Origin: Diplodia intermedia
Lineage: Eukaryota > Ascomycota > Dothideomycetes > Botryosphaeriales > Botryosphaeriaceae
Direction: 5' to 3'
Assembly (NCBI GenBank): GCA_021495925.1
Contig: JAKEKT010000024.1
Location: 62,001 to 126,000, forward strand
DNA: 64,000 nt
This document shows, in pieces, positions 20,186 through 32,662 of the stretch. Within the stretch, counting starts at the first letter, position 1; each line of letters begins with the position of its first letter. The notes beneath the pieces are model-generated. The model saw nothing but the letters and a program-made list of their open reading frames with translations. It searched no databases and had not been told where the DNA came from. A program made the position numbers and the translations under genes.

Positions 20186-23100
20186 ATGTCGGGGCCCTAC
20201 CGCTTCTCGCAGGACCGCGTAACGTCTCCCTTGTAAGTCCGAGCAGAAATGTTCCTCTCGTGGGAACAGAAGCGCGCATTCGGGTGGCTGCGGTACCCCT
20301 TCTGCCAGGCTTTCGCATCCGGACGCGCGCTATCACACTCCATGTGATCCCGATACGATTCGGGCTCGGTGCATATGCGCGATTCAATACTGACCCTTTT
20401 ACAGAGACCAGCCCCGCCCGAATCCCTTCACCAGCGGCCAGCCCCCGTCGTTCAAAACCAATATCAACCGCAACAAGACAAGGAAGTGGGTGCAGGCGAA
20501 GGCATTTTCGTACGACGGCGACGATTGGGGCGATTATGACGAGGACGACGAGTATGGCGTGGCTGCCCACGCCTCGCAAAGCCCCCAGGAACCCACCGGC
20601 CTGAGGCAGCGCGGCCAGAGTATAGATAAGACCGGCGCGTCGCGGAGCTTCACTGAGCCCGTCCAAGCTCCCGTGCCTGGCCGTCGCTCGTCTTTCGAGT
20701 ATGGCGACGACAAGAGGGCCTTCTCGGCCTCGCTGAACCACGCGCAAACGATGCCGCCGCCGCCTATCGACACCTCGGTACAAGAAGGGAGTGCTGCGGG
20801 AAAAGCGCCCGCTGTCGTGGTTGCGCCTGGTGCGGATCCGTCGCAGCAGGTGCTATCGACGTCCCCGCAGGCATTCCAGGAGCCAGAATCCGCGCAGAGC
20901 CGCGTCTCCAGTACAAGCTGGGACCCGTCAGTAGTGAGTGACTCTTCTGCATACCAGGCCCCTCAACTCCGCCGCGACTTCTCCGTATCTGCCCTTCCAC
21001 CCCCTCTGCAAATGAGGTCGCACAACACATCCACCCCCACTGCACCCCAGGAATCACCCTCCTCCCGCTTTCCGCCCCGGAAAAGCAGTCTCAGCCAGCC
21101 GTCGACAGAACCGGTCCAGTCCGGTGATTCGGCGCAGTCAACACCAACAGCGTCTCGGCAGCGCGCCCCCAGCAACCCCAACAAGCCCCTGCCCTTCATT
21201 CGCCCGGCCGATATCTACAAGCGTGTGGAACACGAGCGCAGAAAGGCATCAATGGACTCAGAGAGGCCGAGCCTGGATTTCGCGACTCGCCCGTCGCAAG
21301 CTGAGTTGCAATCGCCTGGTGCGAAGTCAACAGCCAGCTCGGATAGCTTGGATCGCGGCTATAGTCCCACTGTGGAGCGCTCAGATGCCGGAAGGGGACA
21401 GAACTTGGCACCGCTTGAGACTGTAGCCGAGAGGAAGAGCGAGTACCTGCCTGAATTCTCACTCGTCCAAGCCGAAAAGGCAGCAAAGGCCGAGTCTCAA
21501 CAGGCTACACCTTTGCAGTCTGGCCCGCCACATATATCAGCGCTGCCTGATGTCCCTGTGTCGTCTTTCGGCGCGGACTTCTGGAATTCTGCGGAGAAAC
21601 CTTCCACATCATCCAGTGCACAGGACCTTGCAGAGGCTAACGAAGTCCTTCCGCAGCCTGAGGTCGGTCCCTCCGAAGAGGCGTCTCTCCATCACCAGCC
21701 GTCGCACGGGTTCCGTACTGCTGTCCGTAATGCATTCGAGCGCAAGGACGATGACTCCGTTCCGCCCACTCCGGTGTCCAAATCAAACTCGCTCTCTGCC
21801 GGAGGCAGTGGTGTGTCTAGGAGTAATACGGACAGCACAGCTGGCATTAGCCCCATCATGAGTAGGGTGCCTAGTGGCGCGAATCCTACCTCTTGGAAGA
21901 GAGACATGGAGAACGCCACGCCTGCCATTGCTGAGGAACCCGCTGGTGGATCAAGACCCGCTTCGTCTGGGACACTCCAGCAAGCCCCGGGCGTCGTCGC
22001 ACTCTCGCACTCGAGGAATGGATCTGGCAGCTCAATTCCACGCATTGGAACGCCGACTGGAAGACGGCCGCTGGGAACTCCTAGTCCCAGCCAGAGCCCT
22101 GCCAGGTCCCCCTTCGTCGAGCCTGCGAGGCCAGTGCCCGCCGGTGAATCTGGCGAGCTCAGTGGGGTCAGTCCCCTTGACCCGGCGAGCCCCACCAACT
22201 TCGCCACGCGAGAGGCCGATCTAGTCTCATCCCCTTCTAGCAATAACAAGCGCACTAGTGCTAACATGGGAGCGGAGGAGAAACAGGCACAGACATCGTT
22301 CTTGGAACATCGACGCAAATCTGCTGGTGGAGCAACACCCGAACATGGCTCCCCCGTTGCCAGGGCGGAATCACCTACGAAGGGAAGAGTCCGTGATCTC
22401 GCAGGCAAATTCAACGACATCGTCGACTCAAGGCGCAACTCGGCCCATTCCATTTCTTCCATCAAAAGCAATGGCTCTGGGAACAAGAGGCTTTCTCGAT
22501 CACCCTCTCCAACCAAAGAAACGGCCGGGGAGCGCCCGCAGCCTGCAAGGGAAGCCAGCTTTAGGCCAAAGCTGCCTGGCACGTGGGAATCGTACAGTAC
22601 TGTGGGCCAATCGTCTCCCGAGAAGGAAAGGCAGGAGCCCGCAATGGAGCCAGTGCAGGAACGCGAAGATACGCCGCCAACTGGGAACAGTGATGCTCTT
22701 GGTGAAGCGGACATAACCCCAACAACGGCGAAGCACCCTGTCGATCACAAGGATGCCGTCGATCCGGTGCATGATCCGATGGGAGCTCTTGCTGCGGCAG
22801 GGGCTGCTATTGGAGAGTCGATCAAGTCTACCGTTGCCCCAGGGCAGCGGAGCCCGGCCAAGTCGGAACCTGAATCCTGGGAAGGCTCCAACGCGTCGGA
22901 CGAGCCGCCAAAGGTCGAAGAAGAAAGGAAAGGCAGGGCAGTTGGCGATGTGTATCTCCGTCCGCTACAGCTTGAAAGGACAGCATCGTCGATTGAGTCG
23001 TCGAGCGGTGCACCAACCCCGGCTCTCAATGACGGCGATCGCGAGGATTACTCGCCTGTAAAGGCGCCTCCACCACTCATGTCGTCTAGGAGCCCTTCCC

Positions 23101-24446
23101 TTCAGCCACCGAGTCTGGAAACTCGTGGCGCGTCACAGACAGCTCCGGAAGAATACAGCCCGGGTCCTGACACATCTGATTTGGCGACGGATAGGTTGAC
23201 TGCGGATATCATGAAGCGGCTCAGCACTCCTAGTCTGGTTGGCAGTGTCCAAGATGCAAACCGTTCTCTCACGCCGCAGCCAACTGCTCAAGAAACGCCC
23301 CAAGCCTTGCAGGAGAACCGTGCCAGCTCCGCGGTGCCGAGCGAGTACGAATATTACTGGGCCGCTGGCGGTGAAGATGCAAGTGGTGGTGGCTCGGGCC
23401 ACAGTGCGGCCCCGCGAACCGCAGCGCCGGATAGCACCATTCGCACGGTTGAGCCAGAAGGGCCGCCGGCTCCTGCAGATGACAGCTCGTCGCGGGCGGG
23501 TTTGTTGACGAAGAAGTTCAGCTGGGAGGGACAAGAAGGTGCTGGAAATGCCGCCGCTCAGGCCGCTCAGGCCGCTCCGGCCGGAGCACAGGCGCTAGCC
23601 GCCAGCAAAGAGACCACCTCCACCGCCCCTGGAGCTGACAGCTCACACTCTGCAGCAGCACGGCAGTCTGAGGACGGACCGTCGGTCGCCAAGGCCATCG
23701 CTGAGTTGCCCGATGCGCCAGGTCTCCATTCTGATGGCCTGCACATTGTGAACCCGGAGCCCGACCTTGACAGCTCGTCGGCGTCAGCGGTGGAGCTCGA
23801 GGCCCCTGCAGCGCCCAATCAGCCACTCAACGCGGACGCGTGGCGAGCACAGACGACCGATGTCGATCCCCCATCCTCGCAACCATCATTCACGTCGGCT
23901 CAACCAACGCCTTTTGGAGCCGCGCAGCAGGAAGAGCACCGTGTCCCCCTGTTCCGTGAGATCCTTGCGCTGAAATCGCCCGACGAGCGGCTGGCCAAGT
24001 ATCAGCAGACGCGCGAGCAGTTTGCACACATGGACACGGGCCTCCGCAACTGGGTCTCCACCACGCTGGCTAATAAACCAGAGCACGCCGAGCTTGCAAA
24101 TCTTCCAAAGCAGCCGCTGCCACCCATCCAAAGCACCCACACCAGCAGCGGTGGCGGCCTGATGATGCGCCACAAGCACAATGTTTCCGTTTCGCACTTT
24201 GCGACAGGCTTCCGCAAGACCAGCCAAACCGCCTCTGGGCTGACGTCCGCACCCAGCGGACACGACACCATTTCCAGCCCCACGGATGGCGGGCAGTCGA
24301 GCAGTGCCGGCCCTGCGAAGATCCAGGTCAGAGGCAAGGACTTGCTCAAGGGCGCTGGAGTTCTGGGCGGAAAGGGCATGAAAGAGGCAAAGGGGTTGTT
24401 CGCCAAGGGACGGAGCAGGTTCAGAGGCGAAAGCAAGGTAGATTGA
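20186..24446 (+). CDS. Large intrinsically disordered protein 1 (Ser/Pro-rich)
   Basis: Two exons, 20186-20232 and 20405-24446, give 1,362 aa. The 172-nt intron has a GTAAGT donor and a TTTTACAG acceptor. The N-terminus MSGPYRFSQDRV... leads to the conserved block KTRKWVQAKAFSYDGDDWG with an acidic DYDEDDEYG tail; this block recurs in uncharacterised fungal proteins. The middle, over 1,000 aa, is Ser/Pro/Glu-rich with many SP and TP sites and several SRSPSP-like clusters, suggesting a kinase-regulated scaffold. A short helical region near the C-terminus (PLFREILALKSPDERLAKYQ and following) is the other ordered-looking part, and the end is basic (GKGRSRFRGESKVD). No enzymatic domain, signal peptide or TM was seen. 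Motifs PPPPIDTSV (20754-20780) and SPIMSR (21849-21866) also occur in the next gene. The biochemical function is unknown. Confidence 0.82.
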
Positions 24447-24818
24447 TGATTTTTCTTGGTTCTCTTTCCTACATACACGACCTACCCCTTCACGTCAGTC
24501 CTGCTCGTTTGCTTCCTGACCCTTTCCTTCGGAGTTTTTGTTGTTTGGAAATGTGGGGTTGCTGGCGAGCCTTCCCGGTTTCGGAATTCTTTCCTTCTGT
24601 CGAGCTGCGGTCTTTTCGCGAGGACGTGCACCTGCAAGAGGAGTGCATGCGGAGTTGATGCTTTTCCGGCGGACGAGAATGGCGGGTATCGCGTTGCATT
24701 CTCACGAGCTTCAACCTCCCGTGCACGACCCCTTGGAGTGCTGCAATCATTTACGAAAACGACTTAGTTTGGCTCACGGCCGTCTTTTCTTCTTCCCGCT
24801 CTATTCCCCATTCTCACC
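24447..24818. other. Intergenic region between the two disordered-protein genes
   Basis: About 370 bp of T/C-rich sequence follow the stop of disordered protein 1 and precede the candidate start of disordered protein 2. It probably contains one 3' UTR and the next promoter. Confidence 0.4.
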
Positions 24819-27800
24819 ATGCATGATCAACACCTGTACGAATAGGCGAATCTTGGTCCCTTCAGGCACTTGCGTACTTTGTATAATTTCTTCAATCCTA
24901 ATTCCTCGCCTCCAATTGCTGCCACGATTCGTCACCGCTTGAACCAAATTACTCAATTTGAGAACGTGAAGGTTGATTCGATACCCGTGTGCAAGCAGGC
25001 CTCCCGTAACATCACTCCCCACGAAATTTCCGCTCCTTCATCAAGTAACATCAACACCACTGCTGCCGCACAAGCACCACCACTTCCCGCATTACCGTCC
25101 CAGCCCGAGCCCCCCAGTACTTCTGCTGCCGCTGCAACGCCCAAAGCTCCACCGACGCACGCCGCCGCCGCCAATGCGTCTCATCCACCCCCGCCCATTG
25201 ACACGTCCGTTCCGCAGGCCACTTCTCCACCTTCTGCAAACCCACTCAGTAGCAGCGTTCTTCAAACACCCGCGACTCCGTTCGAAGGAGAAGAGCCAGT
25301 GAAGGAGAGAGAACAGAAGAAAAAGAGGCGGTTTTCTCTCGGTAAGCTGAGGCAGCGGAGTAAGAGCGGCAGTAGGAGCGTGAGCAGGAGTAGGCCGACC
25401 AGTATGGTATTACTTGAAGAGGCTGGCAGCGGCGTGGAACCCGCGGGCTCTGCGGCATCGCCGCCGCCGCCGCCCCCTCCGATTCCGAAGGATCTGGGCG
25501 CGGGTGAGTACTTTGGGGCGGTCAAGGGAAAGGGAAAGGAAATGGAGGGACCGGTTGCTGAGCAGAGGGCGAAAGATGGGGGCGAAGAGGGGGAGAGGGC
25601 AGTGGAAGATGGCGAGGGGAGGCAAGGGGGGGAGGTAGAAAAGGCAGTGGAGAACGAGGCCGAGGCGACCAGACTCAGCGAAGAGGTGGACAAGCATATC
25701 CATGGAAGCGAGGGCGAGCAGCCAGTCAAATCAAAGGATGAGGGTACCGCAGTGGACGCCGTCGATTTCGGAGCGGATTCGGGACGGGCGGACCGGGCCA
25801 CTGCCGACGCAGAGACGCAGTCAGCTGCCGCTTCCGGCGTAGCGCTGTCGCAGCCAACGACAGAAGCTGCTGTGCCTCGACAAAGCCAAGAGGGCGCCGT
25901 CGACAGCAGCAGCAGGAAGGAAGGCCGCGAGATGAACATCAGCAGACCCATCAGCCGCCAGATCTCGGCCGTCAACTCGCCCGCCGGCAGCAGGCCCGTC
26001 AGCAGCGTCGGCAGCACCTCCGCCGCCGCCCAAGCCCCAGCCCAAGCCCAGCAGTTCGTCGCGCCCGAGGAATGGGAAACCCTACCCGACCCCGCGTCGC
26101 CCGTGAGTCGCGCCTTCAGCCAATCCCCCATATCGCGCTCAGGCACCCCCGGCGGCCACCGCTCGTTCGCCGAGCGCGCCCAGTCGCCCATCCAGCGCTC
26201 GGCCACGCCCGGCACCATCGCCATGCCGACGGCCCAGTACGCCAGCGGCAGCGCCGTTGGCCGGAGCGGGAGCCAGAAGAGCGGCAAGAGCAAATGGGAA
26301 CGCCTGGGCGTCTTGCCCAGCCCGAGCATCGAGCCGCTGTCGTGGCTGGACGAGAAGGAAAAGAGAAGGAGCCTGGCGGCAGAGGCACGGATGGAGCGCG
26401 TCATCGAGAGTGTCGTGCGTAACAGCACGCCTGTCAGCGTGCGCAGCAAGGGCAGTGCGGGGAGCATGGGCCGCTTTGTGACTGGTGGTGATGAGGATCT
26501 TCAAGCCGACAATGTCGAGGAAGGGGTGAGGGGAGAAGAGGAAGGAGCCAAATCTTCCCGCCAGTCATTTGCGCAGCGTGCCACCGCCGGCGGTGCTACA
26601 TCGTCTCGGCAGTCCATCCGCACTAGGGACTCCAAAGGCTCAATTGCCTCACTGCTGCCCATTCCGCTAGACGAGATGGCCAAGAAGGGTCTCACGCTCG
26701 AGGACCACGAGTTGGACAGACCGAAGTTTGACGTCTCGCCCATTGAGCTGGACGACGCCGAGGCCGATGCGCGCGATGAGCAGCTTAGGGCGGCTACTAA
26801 CCAGGAGCAGCCTGAGCAAGCCGAAGAGCACGAACAGGCCCATGATGCGCATGCTGAAGTTCAGCGGTCGCCTTCCCCGGAATCGCATGGCCACGGCATT
26901 GCAGCAGAAGTGGTGCAGTCCCCAGATCCCATTGAGCAACCCCCGCGCCTTGCGTCGCCTCTGCAAGATATCAGCACTGCTGCCGCCGCTCCCGCGGACG
27001 TCCCCGTGTCAACGGAGCAAGATGGTGGCTCACGTGAATACCAAGTCAGTCCTGTCAATGCCGAGTTCGATGCCGGACCTAGTCCCAGACCGATTCGCAG
27101 AGATATGGAGCAGGCTCCACGTCCGTTCTCGTACATGGAAGGCCAGGGTGCGCAGGAGGAGGTGCTGCAACTAGGCAACATGGGACCACGTTACGGCCAG
27201 CGTGCACCGCCTCAAGGTCCAAACGTCCCTTCCAATTCTGGTAGCCAGCGGAGTATGCCGTACGCCAGACGCGGTCCTTACAGTTGGCAGCCTGGACCGT
27301 TGCCGCCGCGGCAGCAACAGGGCCCGCCCCGCCAAGGCTACCCGGCGCCGCCCCCAGGACTCGAAGGGCATCGTCGGTCACTGCTTCTTCAAAGCGACGC
27401 GAACGACAACTTTACCCGTCCGGATTTCGACCCACGGCTTTATTCGTCCGAGTTCACCTTGCCGGGCGTCGGGCCACCGGACCACTCCGAGACTTCTGAG
27501 CTGCGGGCAAAGAGAAGGTCGATTCTCGGTACCATTGGCAGCGGCGCGAACAGCAGGGCGTCGCCCTCGGGCTCAAACTCAAACACGCCGCCTTCCAAGT
27601 CCGTCGAGCGCGTCAACGAGCGCATCAACCCGCAGCACATCGACCAGGGGGCGATGCTACATCGCAGCTTCTCGTACCAGTCCAGCGTCCACGAGGGGCA
27701 GTTGAAGCCCACCACGAGCGAGGAGGCCAGCAAGAAAAGCAAGGATGCTGACAGCCACAAGCAGAAGCGGCAGCGGTCCGGGATCTTCTCACCATTCAAG

Positions 27801-30308
27801 CGGAACGATGCCAGCACCTCGCAGTCACAATTGGCCAAGGCCCCTCCGCCACTGGAGGCCGAGCAAGCCAGCCCGGTCGTTGCTCCCAACCAGTCTAAAA
27901 AGGGTCGGAAGGTGCTTCAGCGTAACGCTAGCTCCGGCCGCTTGTCAACGGAGCCAATGTCGCCAGCAGCGGAGAAGGAGAAGAAAGATAAGAAGAAGCG
28001 GTCGTCACTGTTCGGTAGCATCTTCGGTCGTTCGTCCTCTGCTGCTGCTACGGAGCGCGAGAAGGACGAGAAGAAGAAGCTTCGGAGCAGCGACAGCAAG
28101 GGCAAGCTGTCAAAGCTGAGGAAGGTTAATACCAACAGTAGCAGCGGCAACCTATCTGCTGTCCAACAACCTCAGGGTGGCAGCACTGAGGTGAGGGAAG
28201 CGGCCTACGCGCCTGTTCCGCAACCTCCTAGGATGATGGGAAGCTACCGTGAGTTGCGCGAGGGGGCAGGCGTGACTGAGGAAGCGCTCAGAGAGCAGGG
28301 CTCGCAAGGCGGATCCCTCAAATCGACCGGGGAGCAACGGATTCCTCCACCCCCTCCCTCGGCAGGCTCTGCTGGAGGATCCAGCTTCTACTCCACCGGT
28401 ACTCTTCCTGCTTCTCAACATGCGGGCTACCCTGGGCCTGCCGCGGTTGCCAGCAGCGGCTTCGCACCTCGTCCTGGCCCCGCGCCTCGCACCCGTTACT
28501 ATTCGCAGCCATCCGCCCCTCAGCGCGCTCTCTCGCAAGATCGCGCCCTGTGGCCCAACGGCCCTCCTCCGCCGTCGTCGATGCCGCCTCCCGGCCGCCG
28601 CTTCTCCGAGCAGATGCTGCAGCAGTACCCCCCGGCGGGACCGGCTCGCGCTTACCAAACGCCCCCACCGCCGCAGCAGTACGGTCGCCACCCCAGCCAG
28701 AGCAGCGAATATGGCGCGGCACTCTCGCCGCAGGTCTCGGCTTTGACGCCGACCCAGCCTGGAGAACAACCCCCGCCGCAGCAACGACAAGGCAGTGGCA
28801 TCATCGGCAGAGCCGGTGAGGAGATGATAGTCAGCCCTATCATGTCGAGGGCGAGCGAGTCGTCTGGTGGTGGGAACTATTTCGGGCGAGTGAGTCCGGA
28901 CGCGCAGAGGAAGCGTGGCCCATCGGACGCCTTTGAGAGGCAGAGACTGTGGCACATGCAACAGCAGCAGCAGCAACAACAACAATCTCAGTCGCCAGCG
29001 CAGGCGGAGCGGCAGAGGAGTGCGGGAAGGATCCCTCAACAACGGGGACCGTATCAGCAACAGCCGCCGCCGCCGCTGCCGCCGTCTCAACAGCAACAGT
29101 GGCCCCATCCCAACCACATTCCTCACCAACAGCAGCAGCGCCCCTTCGAGCTCAGCCTCCCCGGCAACACCGCCAACAACGAGTCCTCCGACTCGGGTGA
29201 AGACGACAGGCGTGGCGGCGGCGGCGGCGGCGAGTTCGACCAGAGCCAAAGCGGCGTCGCGTGGTCGCCCCCATCTCCCCCAATGGCAGCCGGCGGGCCC
29301 GCCGCCGCGATGGCAGCCGCATACCGCGAAGTCCTGCCGCGCGGCTACACACCCGTCACTACCACCGCCACGGCCGCGGCCGCCATCGCCGCCATCAGCG
29401 GCGCCGGCGGCAACTCGTTGTCACCCACGACGACGACGACCACGGCGGCGACGCGCATCGAGCCGCGGTGGAAGGAGATCTCGCCCGAAGAGGCGGAGAC
29501 GGAGCTCGAGCGCGTGCGCGAGAGGCAGGCGCAGGAGCGGCTGCTGGCGCAGGAACGCGAGCGCGAGCGCCAGCGCGAGACCGAACTCGAGCTGGAGCTG
29601 GAGCAGCGCCAGCAGCGCAACGTGCACCCCATGTTCCGCCACAGCCCCAAGCCCAGCTTGAGCGGTGGCGGCAGAATCAGCCCCGCGCGGCCGCCGCCGC
29701 CGCCGGCGAAGTCGTCCATGCCCCCCATCACGGGCAACATCTCGCCGCGGCCGCCGCCGGGCTTGGAGGGCGGTGGTGGTCAGAACAGACCCGCCGTCCA
29801 TCCGACGCAGCGGTACAGCGCCGGCCCGGTGGCGGCGGCGGGCGATTTGCAGATGGATCCGGCGTACGCGAAGGAGTACGGCATCTCCGCTTCTTCGTCG
29901 TCGCCTGGTCGTAGTCGTCATCATCACGCTCCGCCGCAGCAGGGCGGCAAGATCCCCGGCGGCGACGACGACGACAGCGAGGACGACGAGGACGATGAGG
30001 ATCTGTACGCCGAGCCGACCGGTTTCAACCTCCGCAGCAGGGAGTCCGGGCAGCAGGGCGCGCAGGTGCTGGAGCGCGCGCAGAGGGAGGCGGGGAGTGC
30101 GCCGTCGCCGCCGTCGATGATGATGTCGACGGTGCCGCCGGCGCAGCAGCAGCAGCAGGGGAAGGAGGATGAGCGGAGAGAGGGTGCGGAGGAGCGGCAG
30201 AGGGAGGGGAGAGGAGAGGGCGAGGATGCCGATGAGCCGGTCGTCATGCAAGCGGCTAGTTACCCTGGCATGGAGTGGACGCCGAGGTGGGATGGGACGG
30301 TCGAGTGA
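24819..30308 (+). CDS. Large intrinsically disordered protein 2 (Pro/Gln/Ser-rich); 5' end unresolved
   Basis: One reading frame is open from 24870 to the stop at 30306-30308, but its first in-frame ATG is 25404, giving at least 1,634 aa. Protein-like sequence, including PPPPIDTSV at 25185-25211, lies upstream of that ATG, so a spliced first exon is likely. A candidate start with good context (CACCATGC) is at 24819; it meets a stop after eight codons unless spliced at the GTACGA donor just after it. The acceptor could not be chosen. Features are a basic RS-like stretch (RFSLGKLRQRSKSGSRSVSR), many SP sites, a Lys-rich region (EKKDKKKRSSLFGSIFGRSS), poly-Gln tracts near 28,960, a Gln/Arg/Glu-rich coiled-coil candidate near 29,500 and an acidic DDDDSEDDEDDED run. 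SPIMSR occurs at 28833-28850. The function is unknown. Confidence 0.7.
28958..28990 (+). repeat. CAG/CAA poly-Gln tract
   Basis: A run of CAG and CAA codons encodes about ten consecutive glutamines inside disordered protein 2. Shorter CAG runs occur near 29,050-29,140 and 30,146. Confidence 0.75.
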
Positions 30309-31465
30309 GGGATGGTGGTGGTAATGGGTGGCGGTCGTCGTGGTGTACACAACAGTCTCTTCCCTGTGCTTTTTTTCTTTTTCCCCCTTGCACAGTCGTG
30401 CTGTTCATACACTCTGTTCTTTTTCCCCCTTTTCTTTTGTCTTCCCTCTTCCTTTTCATTTGTTTTCTACCAGATTGCCGATTCGTACAAATGGTTGGTT
30501 TTCGGTTGTTGATATTCAAGTTGTCGGTACCTTGCTGTTAGTTATTCTTTGTTCGATGTTGATTTTTTTCTCTCTCTCTTGTTGGACCTCTTGAGGTGGG
30601 CGGTATTGTCAAATTGTTTTGCCCAAAGGTTGGAGCTTAACAAAAGCATGGAAGGTGGTGGGTCAGTCCCGGAAGTGCGGCTGTCTGTCTTTATATACAT
30701 ATTCTCCTTTTTGTTCATGCGTGCTTTCGTCGCGCCGTTGGTATTCTACTTAAGTTTGAGATTCCCCATCTATGCGCCGGATTCGTTCCTTCGGGTTTTC
30801 CTTTTGAACGTCGTCGACACTAATCACCCTGTCGGTGCGTTCGGCATTGTCTGCGGGTCCGTTTGTCGTCGTTCCCTTGATCTGTCAATCCTTCCGTTCA
30901 AGCTTAATACAAGATAGTTTGGAAATCAACCACCAATGGAGGCGGGTCCTCGCTGTGCTACTGGTATATCTTATCACCGGTGATTTCTGACCTCGTTCCC
31001 TCAACAAAACCTCATAGGTCTTGGTTTTGGTAGACCGTCGCTTCTCGAAAGCATGCTCCGCGGAGAAGCAGTGGTCGGCCTTACGGAGGTTGCTGAATTG
31101 ACCCACTCACAATCCTGACTCATCCGCGGGATAGGAGCCACTGGCCAGTAAGAACGATAACTTACCTGGGCTCGTCTTGACGCCTCTTGAAAGTACATAA
31201 GCGGATGGCGCGAAGTCGGCCCCAATTGGTGGGACTTGTACGTAGTGGATGTCATCATCGGCATCCCTCGGCAGTCTCCAACGTCAGCATAAGAACCCGC
31301 AAAGCAAGCCTACATCCATCAAAGTTCCAACCCACAACAAGTTCCTCCGCTTGTACGACACACCCATCCAAGACACCATTCCGCGAAACCCCGCCACGAA
31401 ACCCAGACCTCTCCATCCCATCCCATCCAACCAACCCAAACACCACCACCACCACCACCACCACA
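30309..31465. other. Intergenic region (disordered protein 2 to nitronate monooxygenase)
   Basis: About 1.15 kb. The first 250 bp (about 30,360-30,590) are strongly pyrimidine-rich and look like the 3' UTR and downstream region of the disordered-protein gene. The last 30 bp before the next ATG are a CAC repeat. No coding signal was found. Confidence 0.45.
31440..31464 (+). repeat. CAC microsatellite in 5' leader
   Basis: About eight CAC/ACC units lie directly in front of the nitronate monooxygenase ATG at 31466, ending in a CACA leader. Confidence 0.8.
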
Positions 31466-32662
31466 ATGGCCTCCTCCTCCTCGTCGTCCACCCTCTACAA
31501 AAACTACCCCTGGACCCAAACCCCCCTCATCATCAACGGGCCCATGGCCGGCTCGGCCGGCCCGGAGCTCGCCGCCGCCGTCACCAACGCCGGCGGCATC
31601 GGCTTCATCGGCGGCGGCGTCGACATGGCGCAGCTGGACGCCGACATGGACAAGGCCCGGTCCCTGCTGGCGCCGCACGTTTTCGCCGCCGCCTCCCCCT
31701 CCCCCTCCTCGGCCGACGACGACAACAACGACGGACCAATCCTCCCCATCGGCATCGGCATCCTCTGCTTCGGCGCGCCCCTCGCCGCCGCCGCCGCCGC
31801 GATCCGCCGGCACCGGCCCGCCGCGGTCTGGCTCTTCGCGGCGCGCGACGATGACGGCAACGACGGCAACGGCGGCGACGAGGGCGACGGCGACGGCGAC
31901 GGTACCGGCGATGGTAACGGTAACCGCTACGGCAACTACGCGCCATGGACGGCGGCGATCCGCGCCGCCAGCCCGCGCACCGCCGTGTGGATCCAGATCG
32001 GCAGCGTCGGGGCGGCGCTGGCGGCGGCCGCGACGTCAGCATCGCCACCGCCGGACGTCCTGGTCGCGCAGGGCGCGGACGCCGGGGGCCACGGGTTCGA
32101 GCGCGGGGCGGGCGTCGTGGCGCTGGTGCCGGAGGTGGCGGACGCGCTCGCGGAATCCGGGCTTGACGGGAAGGTCGCGGTCGTGGCGGCGGGGGGCATC
32201 GTCGAGGCGAGGGGGGCGGCGGCCGCGTTGGCGTTGGGGGCGGGGGGTGTCGTTATGGGGACAAGGTTTCTGGCGAGCGAGGAGGTGGGAGGGCCGGCGT
32301 ATTATGGGAGGAGGGTTTTGGAGGCGCGGGATGGGGGCGTGCGGACGGTGCGGTCGAAGGCGTTTGATGAGGCGAGGGCGGGCGGGAATGTTTGGCCCGC
32401 GCTGTATGATGGCAGGGGGTTGGTGAATCGGACGTATGCGGATTTCGTGGCGGGTGGGGAGGTCGCGGAGATTAGGCGGTTGCATGGAGAGGAGCAGAAG
32501 GGGGGGAGGGCTGGGGATGGGGAGGTGGAGGATATGAGGGTTACCGTTTGGGCGGGGACCGGGGTGGGGTTGGTCAAGGAGGTTTTGCCGGCGGGGAGGA
32601 TTGTGGAGGAGGTGAGGGAGGGTGCGAGGAAGGTGCTCAAGAGTCTCAGCGCGCAGGTTTGA
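31466..32662 (+). CDS. Nitronate monooxygenase / 2-nitropropane dioxygenase-like flavoprotein
   Basis: A single exon encodes 398 aa. The FMN TIM-barrel motifs of the NMO family are present: PLIINGPMAGSAGPELAAAV near the N-terminus, NAGGIGFIGGG, the VLVAQGADAGGHGF loop (FMN phosphate and active-site region), VVAAGGIVEARGAAAALALG and GGVVMGTRFLAS. The family oxidises alkyl nitronates such as propionate 3-nitronate to carbonyl compounds and nitrite, using FMN and O2. An unusual insertion near residues 127-150 is made almost entirely of Asp, Gly and Asn (DDDGNDGNGGDEGDGDGDG in part). It lies between the barrel strands IGILCFGAP...AVWLFAA and AAIRAASPRTAVWIQIGS. The coding sequence is extremely GC-rich. 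ATG 31466 follows a CAC repeat and begins MASSSSS. Confidence 0.85.
   Translation: MASSSSSSTLYKNYPWTQTPLIINGPMAGSAGPELAAAVTNAGGIGFIGGGVDMAQLDADMDKARSLLAPHVFAAASPSPSSADDDNNDGPILPIGIGILCFGAPLAAAAAAIRRHRPAAVWLFAARDDDGNDGNGGDEGDGDGDGTGDGNGNRYGNYAPWTAAIRAASPRTAVWIQIGSVGAALAAAATSASPPPDVLVAQGADAGGHGFERGAGVVALVPEVADALAESGLDGKVAVVAAGGIVEARGAAAALALGAGGVVMGTRFLASEEVGGPAYYGRRVLEARDGGVRTVRSKAFDEARAGGNVWPALYDGRGLVNRTYADFVAGGEVAEIRRLHGEEQKGGRAGDGEVEDMRVTVWAGTGVGLVKEVLPAGRIVEEVREGARKVLKSLSAQV

Noticed and set aside
19555..20604. 349-codon plus-strand frame upstream of and overlapping disordered protein 1
   Set aside because: It overlaps the first exon, intron and second exon of a better supported gene in a different frame, with CT-rich leader-like composition.
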